Notes: generated by a model from the letters alone, not told the origin. A stretch of DNA of 64,000 nt from Dryomyza anilis (GCA_951804985.1 OX638130.1:98205700-98269699); one strand, 5' to 3'. Shown: positions 22,589 through 37,700, counted from the stretch's first letter. Program-made: numbers and translations.

Positions 22589-25500
22589 CGATTGAGCGGT
22601 TCCTCAGAAATCGGGTTTTGAATTTCGATTTTCAAACAATTTCTTTAAATGCCTATAACTCCTAAACGGAGCGTCCTAGAGGGTCGAAAGTAGGCGCATT
22701 TTATAGAAATATATTTCAGCAGAAATCACTGCAAATTTCATATAATTCGATTGAGCGGTTCCTCAGAAATCGGGTTTTGAATTTCGATTTTCAAAACATT
22801 TCTTTAAATGGCTATAACTCCTAAACGGAGCGTCCTAGAGGGTCGAAAGTAGGCGCATTTTATAGAAATATATTTCAGCAGAATTCACTGCAAATTTCAT
22901 ATAATTCGATTGAGCGGTTCCTCAGAAATCGGGTTTTGAATTTCGATTTTCAAACAATTTCTTCAAATGGCTATAACTCCTAAACGGAGCGTCCTAGAGG
23001 GTCGAAAGTAGGCGCATTTTATGGAAATATATTTCAGCAGAATTCAATGCAAATTTCATATAATTCGATTGAGCGGTTCCTCAGAAATCGGGTTTTGAAT
23101 TTCGATTTTCAAACAATTTCTTTAAATGCCTATAACTCCTAAACGGAGCGTCCTAGAGGGTCGAAAGTAGGCGCATTTTATAGAAATATATTTCAGCAGA
23201 ATTCACTGCAAATTTCATATAATTCGATTGAGCGGTTCCTCAGAAATCGGGTTTTGAATTTCGATTTTCAAAATTTTTCGAAAAATTTCTTTAAATGGCT
23301 ATAACTCCTAAACGGAGTATCCTAGAGGGTCGAAAGTAGGCGCATTTTATAGAAATATATTTCAGCAGAATTCACTGCAAATTTCATATAATTCGATTGA
23401 GCGGTTCCTCAGAAATCGGGTTTTGAATTTCGATTTTCAAACAATTTCTTTAAATGGCTATAACTCCTAAACGGAGCGTCCTAGAGGGTCGAAAGTAGGC
23501 GCATTTAATAGAAATATATTTCAGCAGAAATCACTGCAAATTTCATATAATTCGATTGAGCAGAAATCACTGCAAATTTCATATAATTCGATTGAGCGGT
23601 TCCTCAGAAATCGGGTTTTGAATTTCGATTTTCAAACAATTTCTTTAAATGGCTATAACTCCTAAACGGAGCGTCCTAGGGGGTCGAAAATAGGCGCATT
23701 TTATAGAAATATATTTCAGCAGAAATCACTGCAAATTTCATATAATTCGATTGAGCGGTTCCTCAGAAATCGGGTTTTGAATTTCGATTTTCAAAATATT
23801 TCTTTAAATGGCTATAACTCCTAAACGGAGCGTCCTAGGGGGTCGAAAATAGGCGCATTTTATAGAAATATATTTCAGCAGAAATCACTGCAAATTTCAT
23901 ATAATTCGATTGAGCGGTTCCTCAGAAATCGGGTTTTGAATTTCGATTTTCAAACAATTTCTTTAAATGGCTATAACTCCTAAACGGAGCGTCCTAGAGG
24001 GTCGAAAGTAGGCGCATTTTATAGAAATATATTTCAGCAGAATTCACTGCAAATTTCATATAATTCGATTGAGCGGTTCCTCAGAAATCGGGTTTTGAAT
24101 TTCGATTTTCAAACAATTTCTTTAAATGGCTATAACTCCTAAACGGAGCGTCCTAGGGGGTCGAAAATAGGCGCATTTTATAGAAATATATTTCAGCAGA
24201 AATCACTGCAAATTTCATATAATTCGATTGAGCGGTTCCTCAGAAATCGGGTTTTGAATTTCGATTTTCAAAACATTTCTTTAAATGGCTATAACTCCTA
24301 AACGGAGCGTCCTAGAGGGTCGAAAGTAGGCGCATTTTATAGAAATATATTTCAGCAGAATTCACTGCAAATTTCATATAATTCGATTGAGCGGTTCCTC
24401 AGAAATCGGGTTTTGAATTTCGATTTTCAAACAATTTCTTCAAATGGCTATAACTCCTAAACGGAGCGTCCTAGAGGGTCGAAAGTAGGCGCATTTTATG
24501 GAAATATATTTCAGCAGAATTCAATGCAAATTTCATATAATTCGATTGAGCGGTTCCTCAGAAATCGGGTTTTGAATTTCGATTTTCAAACAATTTCTTT
24601 AAATGCCTATAACTCCTAAACGGAGCGTCCTAGAGGGTCGAAAGTAGGCGCATTTTATATAAATATATTTCAGCAGAATTCACTGCAAATTTCATATAAT
24701 TCGATTGAGCGGTTCCTCAGAAATCGGGTTTTGAATTTCGATTTTCAAAATTTTTTCGAAAAATTTCTTTAAATGGCTATAACTCCTAAACGGAGTATCC
24801 TAGAGGGTCGAAAGTAGGCGCATTTTATAGAAATATATTTCAGCAGAATTCACTGCAAATTTCATATAATTCGATTGAGCGGTTCCTAAACGGAGCGTCC
24901 TAGAGGGTCGAAAGTAGGCGCATTTTATGGAAATATATTTCAGCAGAATTCAATGCAAATTTCATATAATTCGATTGAGCGGTTCCTCAGAAATCGGGTT
25001 TTGAATTTCGATTTTCAAACAATTTCTTTAAATGCCTATAACTCCTAAACGGAGCGTCCTAGAGGGTCGAAAGTAGGCGCATTTTATAGAAATATATTTC
25101 AGCAGAAATCACTGCAAATTTCATATAATTCGATTGAGCGGTTCCTCAGAAATCGGGTTTTGAATTTCGATTTTCAAAACATTTCTTTAAATGGCTATAA
25201 CTCCTAAACGGAGCGTCCTAGAGGGTCGAAAGTAGGCGCATTTTATAGAAATATATTTCAGCAGAATTCACTGCAAATTTCATATAATTCGATTGAGCGG
25301 TTCCTCAGAAATCGGGTTTTGAATTTCGATTTTCAAACAATTTCTTCAAATGGCTATAACTCCTAAACGGAGCGTCCTAGAGGGTCGAAAGTAGGCGCAT
25401 TTTATGGAAATATATTTCAGCAGAATTCAATGCAAATTTCATATAATTCGATTGAGCGGTTCCTCAGAAATCGGGTTTTGAATTTCGATTTTCAAACAAT

Positions 25501-25690
25501 TTCTTTAAATGCCTATAACTCCTAAACGGAGCGTCCTAGAGGGTCGAAAGTAGGCGCATTTTATATAAATATATTTCAGCAGAATTCACTGCAAATTTCA
25601 TATAATTCGATTGAGCGGTTCCTCAGAAATCGGGTTTTGAATTTCGATTTTCAAAATTTTTCGAAAAATTTCTTTAAATGGCTATAACTC
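22489..25690 (+). repeat. Three copies of a palindrome-ended block
   Basis: A series of monomers (aaaacattt unit, cttcaaatgg unit with ttatgg, attcaatgc/atgcctat unit, then the palindromic unit) recurs with aaaac at 22794, 24271 and 25177 and palindromes at 23271, 24748 and 25654. Spacings are 1,477 and 906 bp. Copies 1 and 3 also share the 100-bp unit and the following atgcctat unit. Between copies 1 and 2 lie a 36-bp mini-monomer and ggggtcgaaaata units. No gene is seen. Confidence 0.85.
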
Positions 25691-27560
25691 CTAAACGGAG
25701 TATCCTAGAGGGTCGAAAGTAGGCGCATTTTATAGAAATATATTTCAGCAGAATTCACTGCAAATTTCATATAATTCGATTGAGCAGTTCCTCAGAAATC
25801 GGGTTTTGAATTTCGATTTTCAAACAATTTCTTTAAATGGCTATAACTCCTAAACGGAGCGTCCTAGAGGGTCGAAAGTAGGCGCATTTTATAGAAATAT
25901 ATTTCAGCAGAATATTTCTTTAAATGGCTATAACTCCTAAACGGAGCGTCCTAGAGGGTCGAAAGTAGGCGCATTTTATAGAAATATATTTCAGCAGAAA
26001 TCATTGCAAATTTCATATAATTCGATTGAGCGATTTCTCAGAAATCGGGTTTTGAATTTCGATTTTAAAAAAATATCTTTAAATGGCTATAACTCCTAAA
26101 CGGAGCGTCCTAGAGGGTCGAAAGTAGGCGCATTTTATAGAAATATATTTCAGCAGAAATCACTGCAAATTTCATATAATTCGATTGAGCGATTTCTCAG
26201 AAATCGGGTTTTGAATTTCGATTTTCAAAAAATGTCTTTAAATGGCTATAACTCCTAAACGGAGCGTCCTAGAGGGTCGAAAGTAGGCGCATTTTATAGA
26301 AATATATTTCAGCAGAATTCACTGCAAATTTCATATAATTCGATTGAGCGATTCCTCAGAAATCGGGTTTTGAATTTCGATTTTCAAACAATTTCTTTAA
26401 ATGGCTATAACTCCTAAACGGAGCGTCCTAGAGGGTCGAAAGTAGGCGCATTTAATAGAAATATATTGCAGCAGAAATCACTGCAATATTTCAGCAGAAT
26501 TCACTGCAAATTTCATATAATTCGATTGAGCAGTTCCTCAGAAATCGGGTTTTGAATTTCGATTTTCAAACAATTTCTTCAAATGGCTATAACTCCGAAA
26601 CGGAGCGTCCTAGAGGGTCGAAAGTAGGCGCATTTTATAGAAATATATTTCAGCAGAATTCACTGCAAATTTCATATAATTCGATTGAGCGGTTCCTCAG
26701 AAATCGGGTTTTGAATTTCGATTTTCAAACAATTTCTTTAAATGGCTATAACTCCTAAACGGAGCGTCCTAGAGGGTCGAAAATAGGCGCATTTTATAGA
26801 AATATATTTCAGCAGAAATCACTGCAAATTTCATATAATTCGATTGAGCGGTTCCTAAGAAATCGGGTTTTGAATTTCGATTTTCAAACAATTTCTTTAA
26901 ATGGCTATAACTCCTAAACGGAGCGTCCTAGAGGGTCGAAAGTAGGCGCATTTTATAGAAATATATTTCAGCAGAATTCACTGCAAATTTCATATAATTC
27001 GATTGAGCGGTTCCTCAGAAATCGGGTTTTGAATTTCGATTTTCAAACAATTTCTTTAAATGGCTATAACTCCTAAACGGAGTGTCCTAGGGGGTCGAAA
27101 ATAGGCGCATTTTATAGAAATATATTTCAGCAGAAATCACTGCAAATTTCATATAATTCGATTGAGCGGTTCCTAAGAAATCGGGTTTTGAATTTCGATT
27201 TTCAAACAATTTCTTTAAATGGCTATAACTCCTAAACGGAGCGTCCTAGAGGGTCGAAAGTAGGCGCATTTTATAGAAATATATTTCAGCAGAATTCACT
27301 GCAAATTTCATATAATTCGATTGAGCGGTTCCTCAGAAATCGGGTTTTGAATTTCGATTTTCAAACAATTTCTTTAAATGGCTATAACTCCTAAACGGAG
27401 TGTCCTAGAGGGTCGAAAGTAGGCGCATTTAATAGAAATATATTGCAGCAGAAATCACTGCAAATTTCATATAATTCGATTGAGCGGTTCCTCAGAAATC
27501 GGGTTTTGAATTTCGATTTTTAAACAATTTCTTCAAATGGCTATAACTCCTAAACGGAGT
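25691..27560 (+). repeat. Satellite zone 8
   Basis: The 246-bp fused unit 25777-26022 joins cagcagAAT to AATatttctttaaatgg. A 182-bp unit follows at 26341. At 26594 ctcctaaacgg reads ctccgaaacgg, removing the usual stop and creating a 68-codon readthrough. A 318-bp dimer repeats once (cctaagaaatc at 26854 and 27172). No gene is seen. Confidence 0.75.
26341..26522 (+). repeat. 182-bp monomer (23-bp insertion)
   Basis: Start-to-start distance is 182 bp because cagcagaaatcactgcaatatt is an extra partial copy. Others start at 19038, 19415, 20916, 33534, 34511, 53085, 54434, 61575 and 63242. Related 182-bp units with cattgcaatat start at 53267 and 61757. The next monomer is usually the gagcagttcc form; the copies at 33534, 53085, 54434, 61575 and 63242 also share gcgtcatagagg. 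Confidence 0.86.
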
Positions 27561-30500
27561 GTCCTAGAGGGTCGAAAGTAGGCGCATTTAATAGAAATAT
27601 ATAGCAGCAGAAATCACTGCAAATTTCATATAATTCGATTAAGCGGTTCCTCAGAAATCGGGTTTTGAATTTCGATTTTCAAACAATTTCTTTAAATGGC
27701 TATAACTCCTAAACGGAGCGTCCTAGGGGGTCGAAAATAGGCGCATTTTATAGAAATATATTTCAGCAGAAATCACTGCAAATTTCATATAATTCGATTG
27801 AGCGGTTCCTCAGAAATCGGGTTTTGAATTTCGATTTTCAAAACATTTCTTTAAATGGCTATAACTCCTAAACGGAGTGTCCTAGAGGGTCGAAAGTAGG
27901 CGCATTTAATAGAAATATATAGCAGCAGAAATCACTGCAAATTTCATATAATTCGATTAAGCGGTTCCTCAGAAATCGGGTTTTGAATTTCGATTTTCAA
28001 ACAATTTCTTTAAATGGCTATAACTCCTAAACGGAGCGTCCTAGGGGGTCGAAAATAGGCGCATTTTATAGAAATATATTTCAGCAGAAATCACTGCAAA
28101 TTTCATATAATTCGATTGAGCGGTTCCTCAGAAATCGGGTTTTGAATTTCGATTTTCAAAACATTTCTTTAAATGGCTATAACTCCTAAACGGAGCGTCC
28201 TAGAGGGTCGAAAGTAGGCGCATTTTATAGAAATATATTTCAGCAGAATTCACTGCAAATTTCATATAATTCGATTGAGCGGTTCCTCAGAAATCGGGTT
28301 TTGAATTTCGATTTTCAAAATTTTTTCGAAAAATTTCTTTAAATGGCTATAACTCCTAAACGGAGTATCCTAGAGGGTCGAAAGTAGGCGCATTTTATAG
28401 AAATATATTTCAGCAGAAATCATTGCAAATTTCATATAATTCGATTGAGCGGTTCCTCAGAAATCGGGTTTTGAATTTCGATTTTCAAACAATTTCTTCA
28501 AATAACTATAACTCCGAAACGGAGCGTCCTAGAGGGTCGAAAGTAGGCGCATTTTATAGAAATATATTTCAGCAGAATTCACTGCAAATTTCATATAATT
28601 CGATTGAGCGGTTCCTCAGAAATCGGGTTTTGAATTTCGATTTTCAAACAATTTCTTTAAATGGCTATAACTCATAAACGGAGCGTCCTAGAGGGTCGAA
28701 AGTAGGCGCATTTTATAGAAATATATTTCAGCAGAAATCACTGCAAATTTCATATAATTCGATTGAGCGGTTCCTCAGAAATCGGGTTTTGAATTTCGAT
28801 TTTCAAAACATTTCTTTAAATGGCTATAACTCCTAAACGGAGCGTCCTAGGGGGTCGAAAATAGGCGCATTTTATAGAAATATATTTCAGCAGAAATCAC
28901 TGCAAATTTCATATAATTCGATTGAGCGGTTCCTCAGAAATCGGGTTTTGAATTTCGATTTTCAAACAATTTCTTTAAATGGCTATAACTCCTAAACGGA
29001 GCGTCCTAGAGGGTCGAAAGTAGGCGCATTTTATAGAAATATATTTCAGCAGAATTCACTGCAAATTTCATATAATTCGATTGAGCGGCTCCTCAGAAAT
29101 CGGGTTTTGAATTTCGATTTTTAAACAATTTCTTCAAATGGCTATAACTCCTAAACGGAGTGTCCTAGAGGGTCGAAAGTAGGCGCATTTAATAGAAATA
29201 TATTGCAGCAGAAATCACTGCAAATTTCATATAATTCGATTAAGCGGTTCCTCAGAAATCGGGTTTTGAATTTCGATTTTCAAAATATTTCTTTAAATGG
29301 CTATAACTCCTAAACGGAGCGTCCTAGAGGGTCGAAAATAGGCGCATTTTATAGAAATATATTTCAGCAGAAATCACTGCAAATTTCATATAATTCGATT
29401 GAGCGGTTCCTCAGAAATCGGGTTTTGAATTTCGATTTCTTTAAATGGCTATAACTCCTAAACGGAGCGTCCTAGGGGGTCGAAAATAGGCGCATTTTAT
29501 AGAAATATATTTCAGCAGAAATCACTGCAAATTTCATATAATTCGATTGAGCGGTTCCTAAGAAATCGGGTTTTGAATTTCGATTTTCAAACAATTTCTT
29601 TAAATGGCTATAACTCCTAAACGGAGCGTCCTAGAGGGTCGAAAGTAGGCGCATTTAATAGAAATATATAGCAGCAGAAATCACTGCAAATTTCATATAA
29701 TTCGATTAAGCGGTTCCTCAGAAATCGGGTTTTGAATTTCGATTTTCAAACAATTTCTTTAAATGGCTATAACTCCTAAACGGAGCGTCCTAGGGGGTCG
29801 AAAATAGGCGCATTTTATAGAAATATATTTCAGCAGAAATCACTGCAAATTTCATATAATTCGATTGAGCGGTTCCTCAGAAATCGGGTTTTGAATTTCG
29901 ATTTTCAAAACATTTCTTTAAATGGCTATAACTCCTAAACGGAGTGTCCTAGAGGGTCGAAAGTAGGCGCATTTAATAGAAATATATAGCAGCAGAAATC
30001 ACTGCAAATTTCATATAATTCGATTAAGCGGTTCCTCAGAAATCGGGTTTTGAATTTCGATTTTCAAACAATTTCTTTAAATGGCTATAACTCCTAAACG
30101 GAGCGTCCTAGGGGGTCGAAAATAGGCGCATTTTATAGAAATATATTTCAGCAGAAATCACTGCAAATTTCATATAATTCGATTGAGCGGTTCCTCAGAA
30201 ATCGGGTTTTGAATTTCGATTTTCAAAACATTTCTTTAAATGGCTATAACTCCTAAACGGAGCGTCCTAGAGGGTCGAAAGTAGGCGCATTTTATAGAAA
30301 TATATTTCAGCAGAATTCACTGCAAATTTCATATAATTCGATTGAGCGGTTCCTCAGAAATCGGGTTTTGAATTTCGATTTTCAAAATTTTTTCGAAAAA
30401 TTTCTTTAAATGGCTATAACTCCTAAACGGAGTATCCTAGAGGGTCGAAAGTAGGCGCATTTTATAGAAATATATTTCAGCAGAAATCATTGCAAATTTC

Positions 30501-31722
30501 ATATAATTCGATTGAGCGGTTCCTCAGAAATCGGGTTTTGAATTTCGATTTTCAAACAATTTCTTCAAATAACTATAACTCCGAAACGGAGCGTCCTAGA
30601 GGGTCGAAAGTAGGCGCATTTTATAGAAATATATTTCAGCAGAATTCACTGCAAATTTCATATAATTCGATTGAGCGGTTCCTCAGAAATCGGGTTTTGA
30701 ATTTCGATTTTCAAACAATTTCTTTAAATGGCTATAACTCATAAACGGAGCGTCCTAGAGGGTCGAAAGTAGGCGCATTTTATAGAAATATATTTCAGCA
30801 GAAATCACTGCAAATTTCATATAATTCGATTGAGCGGTTCCTCAGAAATCGGGTTTTGAATTTCGATTTTCAAAACATTTCTTTAAATGGCTATAACTCC
30901 TAAACGGAGCGTCCTAGGGGGTCGAAAATAGGCGCATTTTATAGAAATATATTTCAGCAGAAATCACTGCAAATTTCATATAATTCGATTGAGCGGTTCC
31001 TCAGAAATCGGGTTTTGAATTTCGATTTTCAAACAATTTCTTTAAATGGCTATAACTCCTAAACGGAGCGTCCTAGAGGGTCGAAAGTAGGCGCATTTTA
31101 TAGAAATATATTTCAGCAGAATTCACTGCAAATTTCATATAATTCGATTGAGCGGCTCCTCAGAAATCGGGTTTTGAATTTCGATTTTTAAACAATTTCT
31201 TCAAATGGCTATAACTCCTAAACGGAGTGTCCTAGAGGGTCGAAAGTAGGCGCATTTAATAGAAATATATTGCAGCAGAAATCACTGCAAATTTCATATA
31301 ATTCGATTAAGCGGTTCCTCAGAAATCGGGTTTTGAATTTCGATTTTCAAAATATTTCTTTAAATGGCTATAACTCCTAAACGGAGCGTCCTAGAGGGTC
31401 GAAAATAGGCGCATTTTATAGAAATATATTTCAGCAGAAATCACTGCAAATTTCATATAATTCGATTGAGCGGTTCCTCAGAAATCGGGTTTTGAATTTC
31501 GATTTCTTTAAATGGCTATAACTCCTAAACGGAGCGTCCTAGGGGGTCGAAAATAGGCGCATTTTATAGAAATATATTTCAGCAGAAATCACTGCAAATT
31601 TCATATAATTCGATTGAGCGGTTCCTAAGAAATCGGGTTTTGAATTTCGATTTTCAAACAATTTCTTTAAATGGCTATAACTCCTAAACGGAGCGTCCTA
31701 GAGGGTCGAAAGTAGGCGCATT
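27561..31722 (+). repeat. 2,067-bp tandem duplication (13 monomers)
   Basis: Markers at 27601 (atagcagcag), 27841, 28318 (palindrome), 28423 and 29431 recur exactly 2,067 bp later at 29668, 29908, 30385, 30490 and 31498. I found no difference in the stretches compared. 2,067 is 13 x 159; the +11 palindromic unit is balanced by the -11 unit. Identity begins near 27561 and ends near 31722, so the break falls within 29628-29655. A smaller 318-bp dimer repeat (27601/27919) lies inside each copy. No gene is seen. Confidence 0.92.
29396..29543 (+). repeat. 148-bp monomer (11-bp deletion)
   Basis: The segment gaatttcgatttctttaaatgg lacks the variable block; ATTT is shared by both sides of the junction. 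Its duplicate is 31463-31610. Confidence 0.85.
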
Positions 31723-34700
31723 TTATAGAAATATATTTCAGCAGAATTCACTGCAAATTTCATATAATTCGATTGAGCGGTTCCTCAGAAATCGGGTTTT
31801 GAATTTCGATTTTCAAACAATTTCTTTAAATGGCTATAACTCCTAAACGGAGTGTCCTAGAGGGTCGAAAGTAGGCGCATTTAATAGAAATATATTGCAG
31901 CAGAAATCACTGCAAATTTCATATAATTCGATTGAGCGGTTCCTCAGAAATCGGGTTTTGAATTTCGATTTTCAAACAATTTCTTTAAATGGCTATAACT
32001 CCTAAACGGAGTGTCCTAGAGGGTCGAAAGTAGGCGCATTTAATAGAAATATATTGCAGCAGAAATCACTGCAAATTTCATATAATTCGATTGAGCGGTT
32101 CCTCAGAAATCGGGTTTTGAATTTCGATTTTCAAACAATTTCTTTAAATGGCTATAACTCCTAAACGGAGTGTCCTAGAGGGTCGAAAGTAGGCGCATTT
32201 TATAGAAATATATTTCAGCAGAATTCACTGCAAATTTCATATAATTCGATTGAGCGGTTCCTCAGAAATCGGGTTTTGAATTTCGATTTTCAAACAATTT
32301 CTTTAAATGGCTATAACTCCTAAACGGAGTGTCCTAGAGGGTCGAAAGTAGGCGCATTTTATAGAAATATATTTCAGCAGAATTCACTGCAAATTTCATA
32401 TAATTCGATTGAGCGGTTCCTCAGAAATCGGGTTTTGAATTTCGATTTTCAAAATATTTCTTTAAATGGCTATAACTCCTAAACGGAGCGTCCTAGGGGG
32501 TCGAAAATAGGCGCATTTTATAGAAATATATTTCAGCAGAAATCACTGCAAATTTCATATAATTCGATTGAGCGGTTCCTCAGAAATCGGGTTTTGAATT
32601 TCGATTTTCAAACAATTTCTTTAAATGGCTATAACTCCTAAACGGAGCGTCCTAGGGGGTCGAAAGTAGGCGCATTTTATAGAAATATATTTCAGCAGAA
32701 TTCACTGCAAATTTCATATAATTCGATTGAGCGGTTCCTCAGAAATCGGGTTTTGAATTTCGATTTTCAAAATATTTCTTTAAATGGCTATAACTCCTAA
32801 ACGGAGCGTCCTAGGGGGTCGAAAATAGGCGCATTTTATAGAAATATATTTCAGCAGAAATCACTGCAAATTTCATATAATTCGATTGAGCGGTTCCTCA
32901 GAAATCGGGTTTTGAATTTCGATTTTCAAACAATTTCTTCAAATGGCTATAACTCCTAAACGGAGCGTGCTAGAGGGTCGAAAGTAGGCACATTTTATGG
33001 AAATATATTTCAGCAGAATTCACTGCAAATTTCATATAATTCGATTGAGCGGTTCCTCAGAAATCGGGTTTTGAAATTCGATTTTCAAAATATTTCTTTA
33101 AATGGCTATAACTCCTAAACGGAGCGTCCTAGAGGGTCGAAAGTAGGCGCATTTAATAGAAATATATTTTATAGAAATATATTTCAGCAGAATTCACTGC
33201 AAATTTCATATAATTCGATTGAGCAGTTCCTCAGAAATCGGGTTTTGAATTTCGATTTTCAAAATATTTCTTTAAATGGCTATAACTGCTAAACGGAGCG
33301 TCCTAGAGGGTCGAAAGTAGGCGCATTTTATAGAAATATATTTCAGCAGAAATCATTGCAAATTTCGTATAATTCGATTGAGCGATTTCTCAGAAATCGG
33401 GTTTTGAATTTCGCTTTTCAAAAAATGTCTTTAAATGGCTATAACTCCTAAACGGAGCGTCCTAGAGGGTCGAAAGTAGGCGCATTTTATAGAAATATAT
33501 TTCAGCAGAAATCACTGCAAATTTCATATAATTCGATTGAGCGATTTCTCAGAAATCGGGTTTTGAATTTCGGTTTTCAAAAAATGTCTTTAAATGGCTA
33601 TAACTCCTAAACGGAGCGTCATAGAGGGTCGAAAGTAGGCGCATTTAATAGAAATATATTGCAGCAGAAATCACTGCAATATTTCAGCAGAATTCACTGC
33701 AAATTTCATATAATTCGATTGAGCAGTTCCTCAGAAATCGGGTTTTGAATTTCGATTTTCAAACAATTTCTTCAAATGGCTATAACTCCTAAACGGAGCG
33801 TCCTAGAGGGTCGAAAGTAGGCGCATTTTATAGAAATATATTTCAGCAGAATTCACTGCAAATTTCATATAATTCGATTGAGCGGTTCCTCAGAAATCGG
33901 GTTTTGAATTTCGATTTTCAAACAATTTCTTCAAATGGCTATAACTCCTAAACGGAGCGTCCTAGAGGGTCGAAAGTAGGCGCATTTTATAGAAATATAT
34001 TTCAGCAGAATTCACTGCAAATTTCATATAATTCGATTGAGCGGTTCCTCAGAAATCGGGTTTTGAATTTCGATTTTCAAAATATTTCTTTAAATGGCTA
34101 TAACTCCTAAACGGAGCGTCCTAGGGGGTCGAAAATAGGCGCATTTTATAGAAATATATTTCAGCAGAATTCACTGCAAATTTCATATAATTCGATTGAG
34201 CGGTTCCTCAGAAATCGGGTTTTGAATTTCGATTTTCAAACAATTTCTTTAAATGGCTATAACTCCTAAACGGAGCGTCCTAGGGGGTCGAAAATAGGCG
34301 CATTTTATAGAAATATATTTCAGCAGAAATCACTGCAAATTTCATACAATTCGATTGAGCGGTTCCTCAGAAATCGGGTTTTGAATTTCGATTTTCAAAC
34401 AATTTCTTCAAATGGCTATAACTCCTAAACGGAGCGTCCTAGAGGGTCGAAAGTAGGCGCATTTTATGGAAATATATTTCAGCAGAATTCACTGCAAATT
34501 TCATATAATTCGATTGAGCGGTTCCTCAGAAATCGGGTTTTGAATTTCGATTTTCAAACAATTTCTTTAAATGCCTATAACTCCTAAACGGAGCGTCCTA
34601 GAGGGTCGAAAGTAGGCGCATTTAATAGAAATATATTGCAGCAGAAATCACTGCAATATTTCAGCAGAATTCACTGCAAATTTCATATAATTCGATTGAG

Positions 34701-37700
34701 CGGTTCCTCAGAAATCGGGTTTTGAATTTCGATTTTCAAACAATTTCTTCAAATGGCTATAACTCCTAAACGGAGCGTCCTAGAGGGTCGAAAGTAGGCG
34801 CATTTTATAGAAATATATTTCAGCAGAATTCACTGCAAATTTCATATAATTCGATTGAGCGGTTCCTCAGAAATCGGGTTTTGAATTTCGATTTTCAAAA
34901 TATTTCTTTAAATGGCTATAACTCCTAAACGGAGCGTCCTAGGGGGTCGAAAATAGGCGCATTTTATAGAAATATATTTCAGCAGAATTCACTGCAAATT
35001 TCATATAATTCGATTGAGCGGTTCCTCAGAAATCGGGTTTTGAATTTCGATTTTCAAAATATTTCTTTAAATGGCTATAACTCCTAAACGGAGCGTCCTA
35101 GGGGGTCGAAAATAGGCGCATTTTATAGAAATATATTTCAGCAGAATTCACTGCAAATTTCATATAATTCGATTGAGCGGTTCCTCAGAAATCGGGTTTT
35201 GAATTTCGATTTTCAAACAATTTCTTTAAATGGCTATAACTCCTAAACGGAGCGTCCTAGGGGGTCGAAAATAGGCGCATTTTATAGAAATATATTTCAG
35301 CAGAAATCACTGCAAATTTCATACAATTCGATTGAGCGGTTCCTCAGAAATCGGGTTTTGAATTTCGATTTTCAAACAATTTCTTCAAATGGCTATAACT
35401 CCTAAACGGAGCGTCCTAGAGGGTCGAAAGTAGGCGCATTTTATGGAAATATATTTCAGCAGAATTCACTGCAAATTTCATATAATTCGATTGAGCGGTT
35501 CCTCAGAAATCGGGTTTTGAATTTCGATTTTCAAACAATTTCTTTAAATGCCTATAACTCCTAAACGGAGCGTCCTAGAGGGTCGAAAGTAGGCGCATTT
35601 TATATAAATATATTTCAGCAGAATTCACTGCAAATTTCATATAATTCGATTGAGCGGTTCCTCAGAAATCGGGTTTTGAATTTCGATTTTCAAAATATTT
35701 CTTTAAATGGCTATAACTCCTAAACGGAGCGTCCTAGGGGGTCGAAAATAGGCGCATTTTATAGAAATATATTTCAGCAGAAATCACTGCAAATTTCATA
35801 TAATTCGATTGAGCGGTTCCTTAGAAATCGGGTTTTGAATTTCGATTTTCAAACAATTTCTTTAAATGGCTATAACTCCTAAACGGAGCGTCCTAGAGGG
35901 TCGAAAGTAGGCGCATTTTATAGAAATATATTTCAGCAGAAATCACTGCAAATTTCATATAATTCGATTGAGCGGTTCCTCAGAAATCGGGTTTTGAATT
36001 TCGATTTTCAAACAATTTCTTCAAATGGCTATAACTCCTAAACGGAGCGTGCTAGAGGGTCGAAAGTAGGCGCATTTTATGGAAATATATTTCAGCAGAA
36101 TTCACTGCAAATTTCATATAATTCGATTGAGCGGTTCCTCAGAAATCGGGTTTTGAATTTCGATTTTCAAAATATTTCTTTAAATGGCTATAACTCCTAA
36201 ACGGAGCGTCCTAGGGAGTCGAAAATAGGCGCATTTTATAGAAATATATTTCAGCAGAAATCACTGCAAATTTCATATAATTCGATTGAGCGGTTCCTTA
36301 GAAATCGGGTTTTGAATTTCGATTTTCAAACAATTTCTTTAAATGGCTATAACTCCTAAACGGAGCGTCCTAGAGGGTCGAAAGTAGGCGCATTTTATAG
36401 AAATATATTTCAGCAGAATTCACTGCAAATTTCATATAATTCGATTGAGCGGTTCCTCAGAAATCGGGTTTTGAATTTCGATTTTCAAAATATTTCTTTA
36501 AATGCCTATAACTCCTAAACGGAGCGTCCTAGAGGGTCGAAAGTAGGCGCATTTTATATAAATATATTTCAGCAGAATTCACTGCAAATTTCATATAATT
36601 CGATTGAGCGGTTCCTCAGAAATCGGGTTTTGAATTTCGATTTTCAAAATATTTCTTTAAATGGCTATAACTCCTAAACGGAGCGTCCTAGAGGGTCGAA
36701 AGTAGGCGCATTTTATAGAAATATATTTCAGCAGAAATCACTGCAAATTTCATATAATTCGATTGAGCGGTTCCTCAGAAATCGGGTTTTGAATTTCGAT
36801 TTTCAAACAATTTCTTCAAATGGCTATAACTCCTAAACGGGGCGTGCTAGAGGGTCGAAAGTAGGCGCATTTTATGGAAATATATTTCAGCAGAATTCAC
36901 TGCAAATTTCATATAATTCGATTGAGCGGTTCCTCAGAAATCGGGTTTTGAATTTCGATTTTCAAACAATTTCTTTAAATGGCTATAACTCCTAAACGGA
37001 GCGTCCTAGAGGGTCGAAAGTCGATTTTATAGAAATATATTTCAGCAGAATTCACTGCAAATTTCATATAATTCGATTGAGCGGTTCCTCAGAAATCGGG
37101 TTTTGAATTTCGATTTTCAAACAATTTCTTCAAATGGCTATAACTCCTAAACGGAGCGTCCTAGAGGGTCGAAAGTAGGCGCATTTTATGGAAATATATT
37201 TCAGCAGAATTCACTGCAAATTTCATATAATTCGATTGAGCGGTTCCTCAGAAATCGGGTTTTGAATTTCGATTTTCAAACAATTTCTTTAAATGCCTAT
37301 AACTCCTAAACGGAGCGTCCTAGAGGGTCGAAAGTAGGCGCATTTTATATAAATATATTTCAGCAGAATTCACTGCAAATTTCATATAATTCGATTGAGC
37401 GGTTCCTCAGAAATCGGGTTTTGAATTTCGATTTTCAAAATATTTCTTTAAATGGCTATAACTCCTAAACGGAGCGTCCTAGAGGGTCGAAAGTAGGCGC
37501 ATTTTATAGAAATATATTTCAGCAGAAATCACTGCAAATTTCATATAATTCGATTGAGCGGTTCCTCAGAAATCGGGTTTTGAATTTCGATTTTCAAACA
37601 ATTTCTTCAAATGGCTATAACTCCTAAACGGGGCGTGCTAGAGGGTCGAAAGTAGGCGCATTTTATGGAAATATATTTCAGCAGAATTCACTGCAAATTT

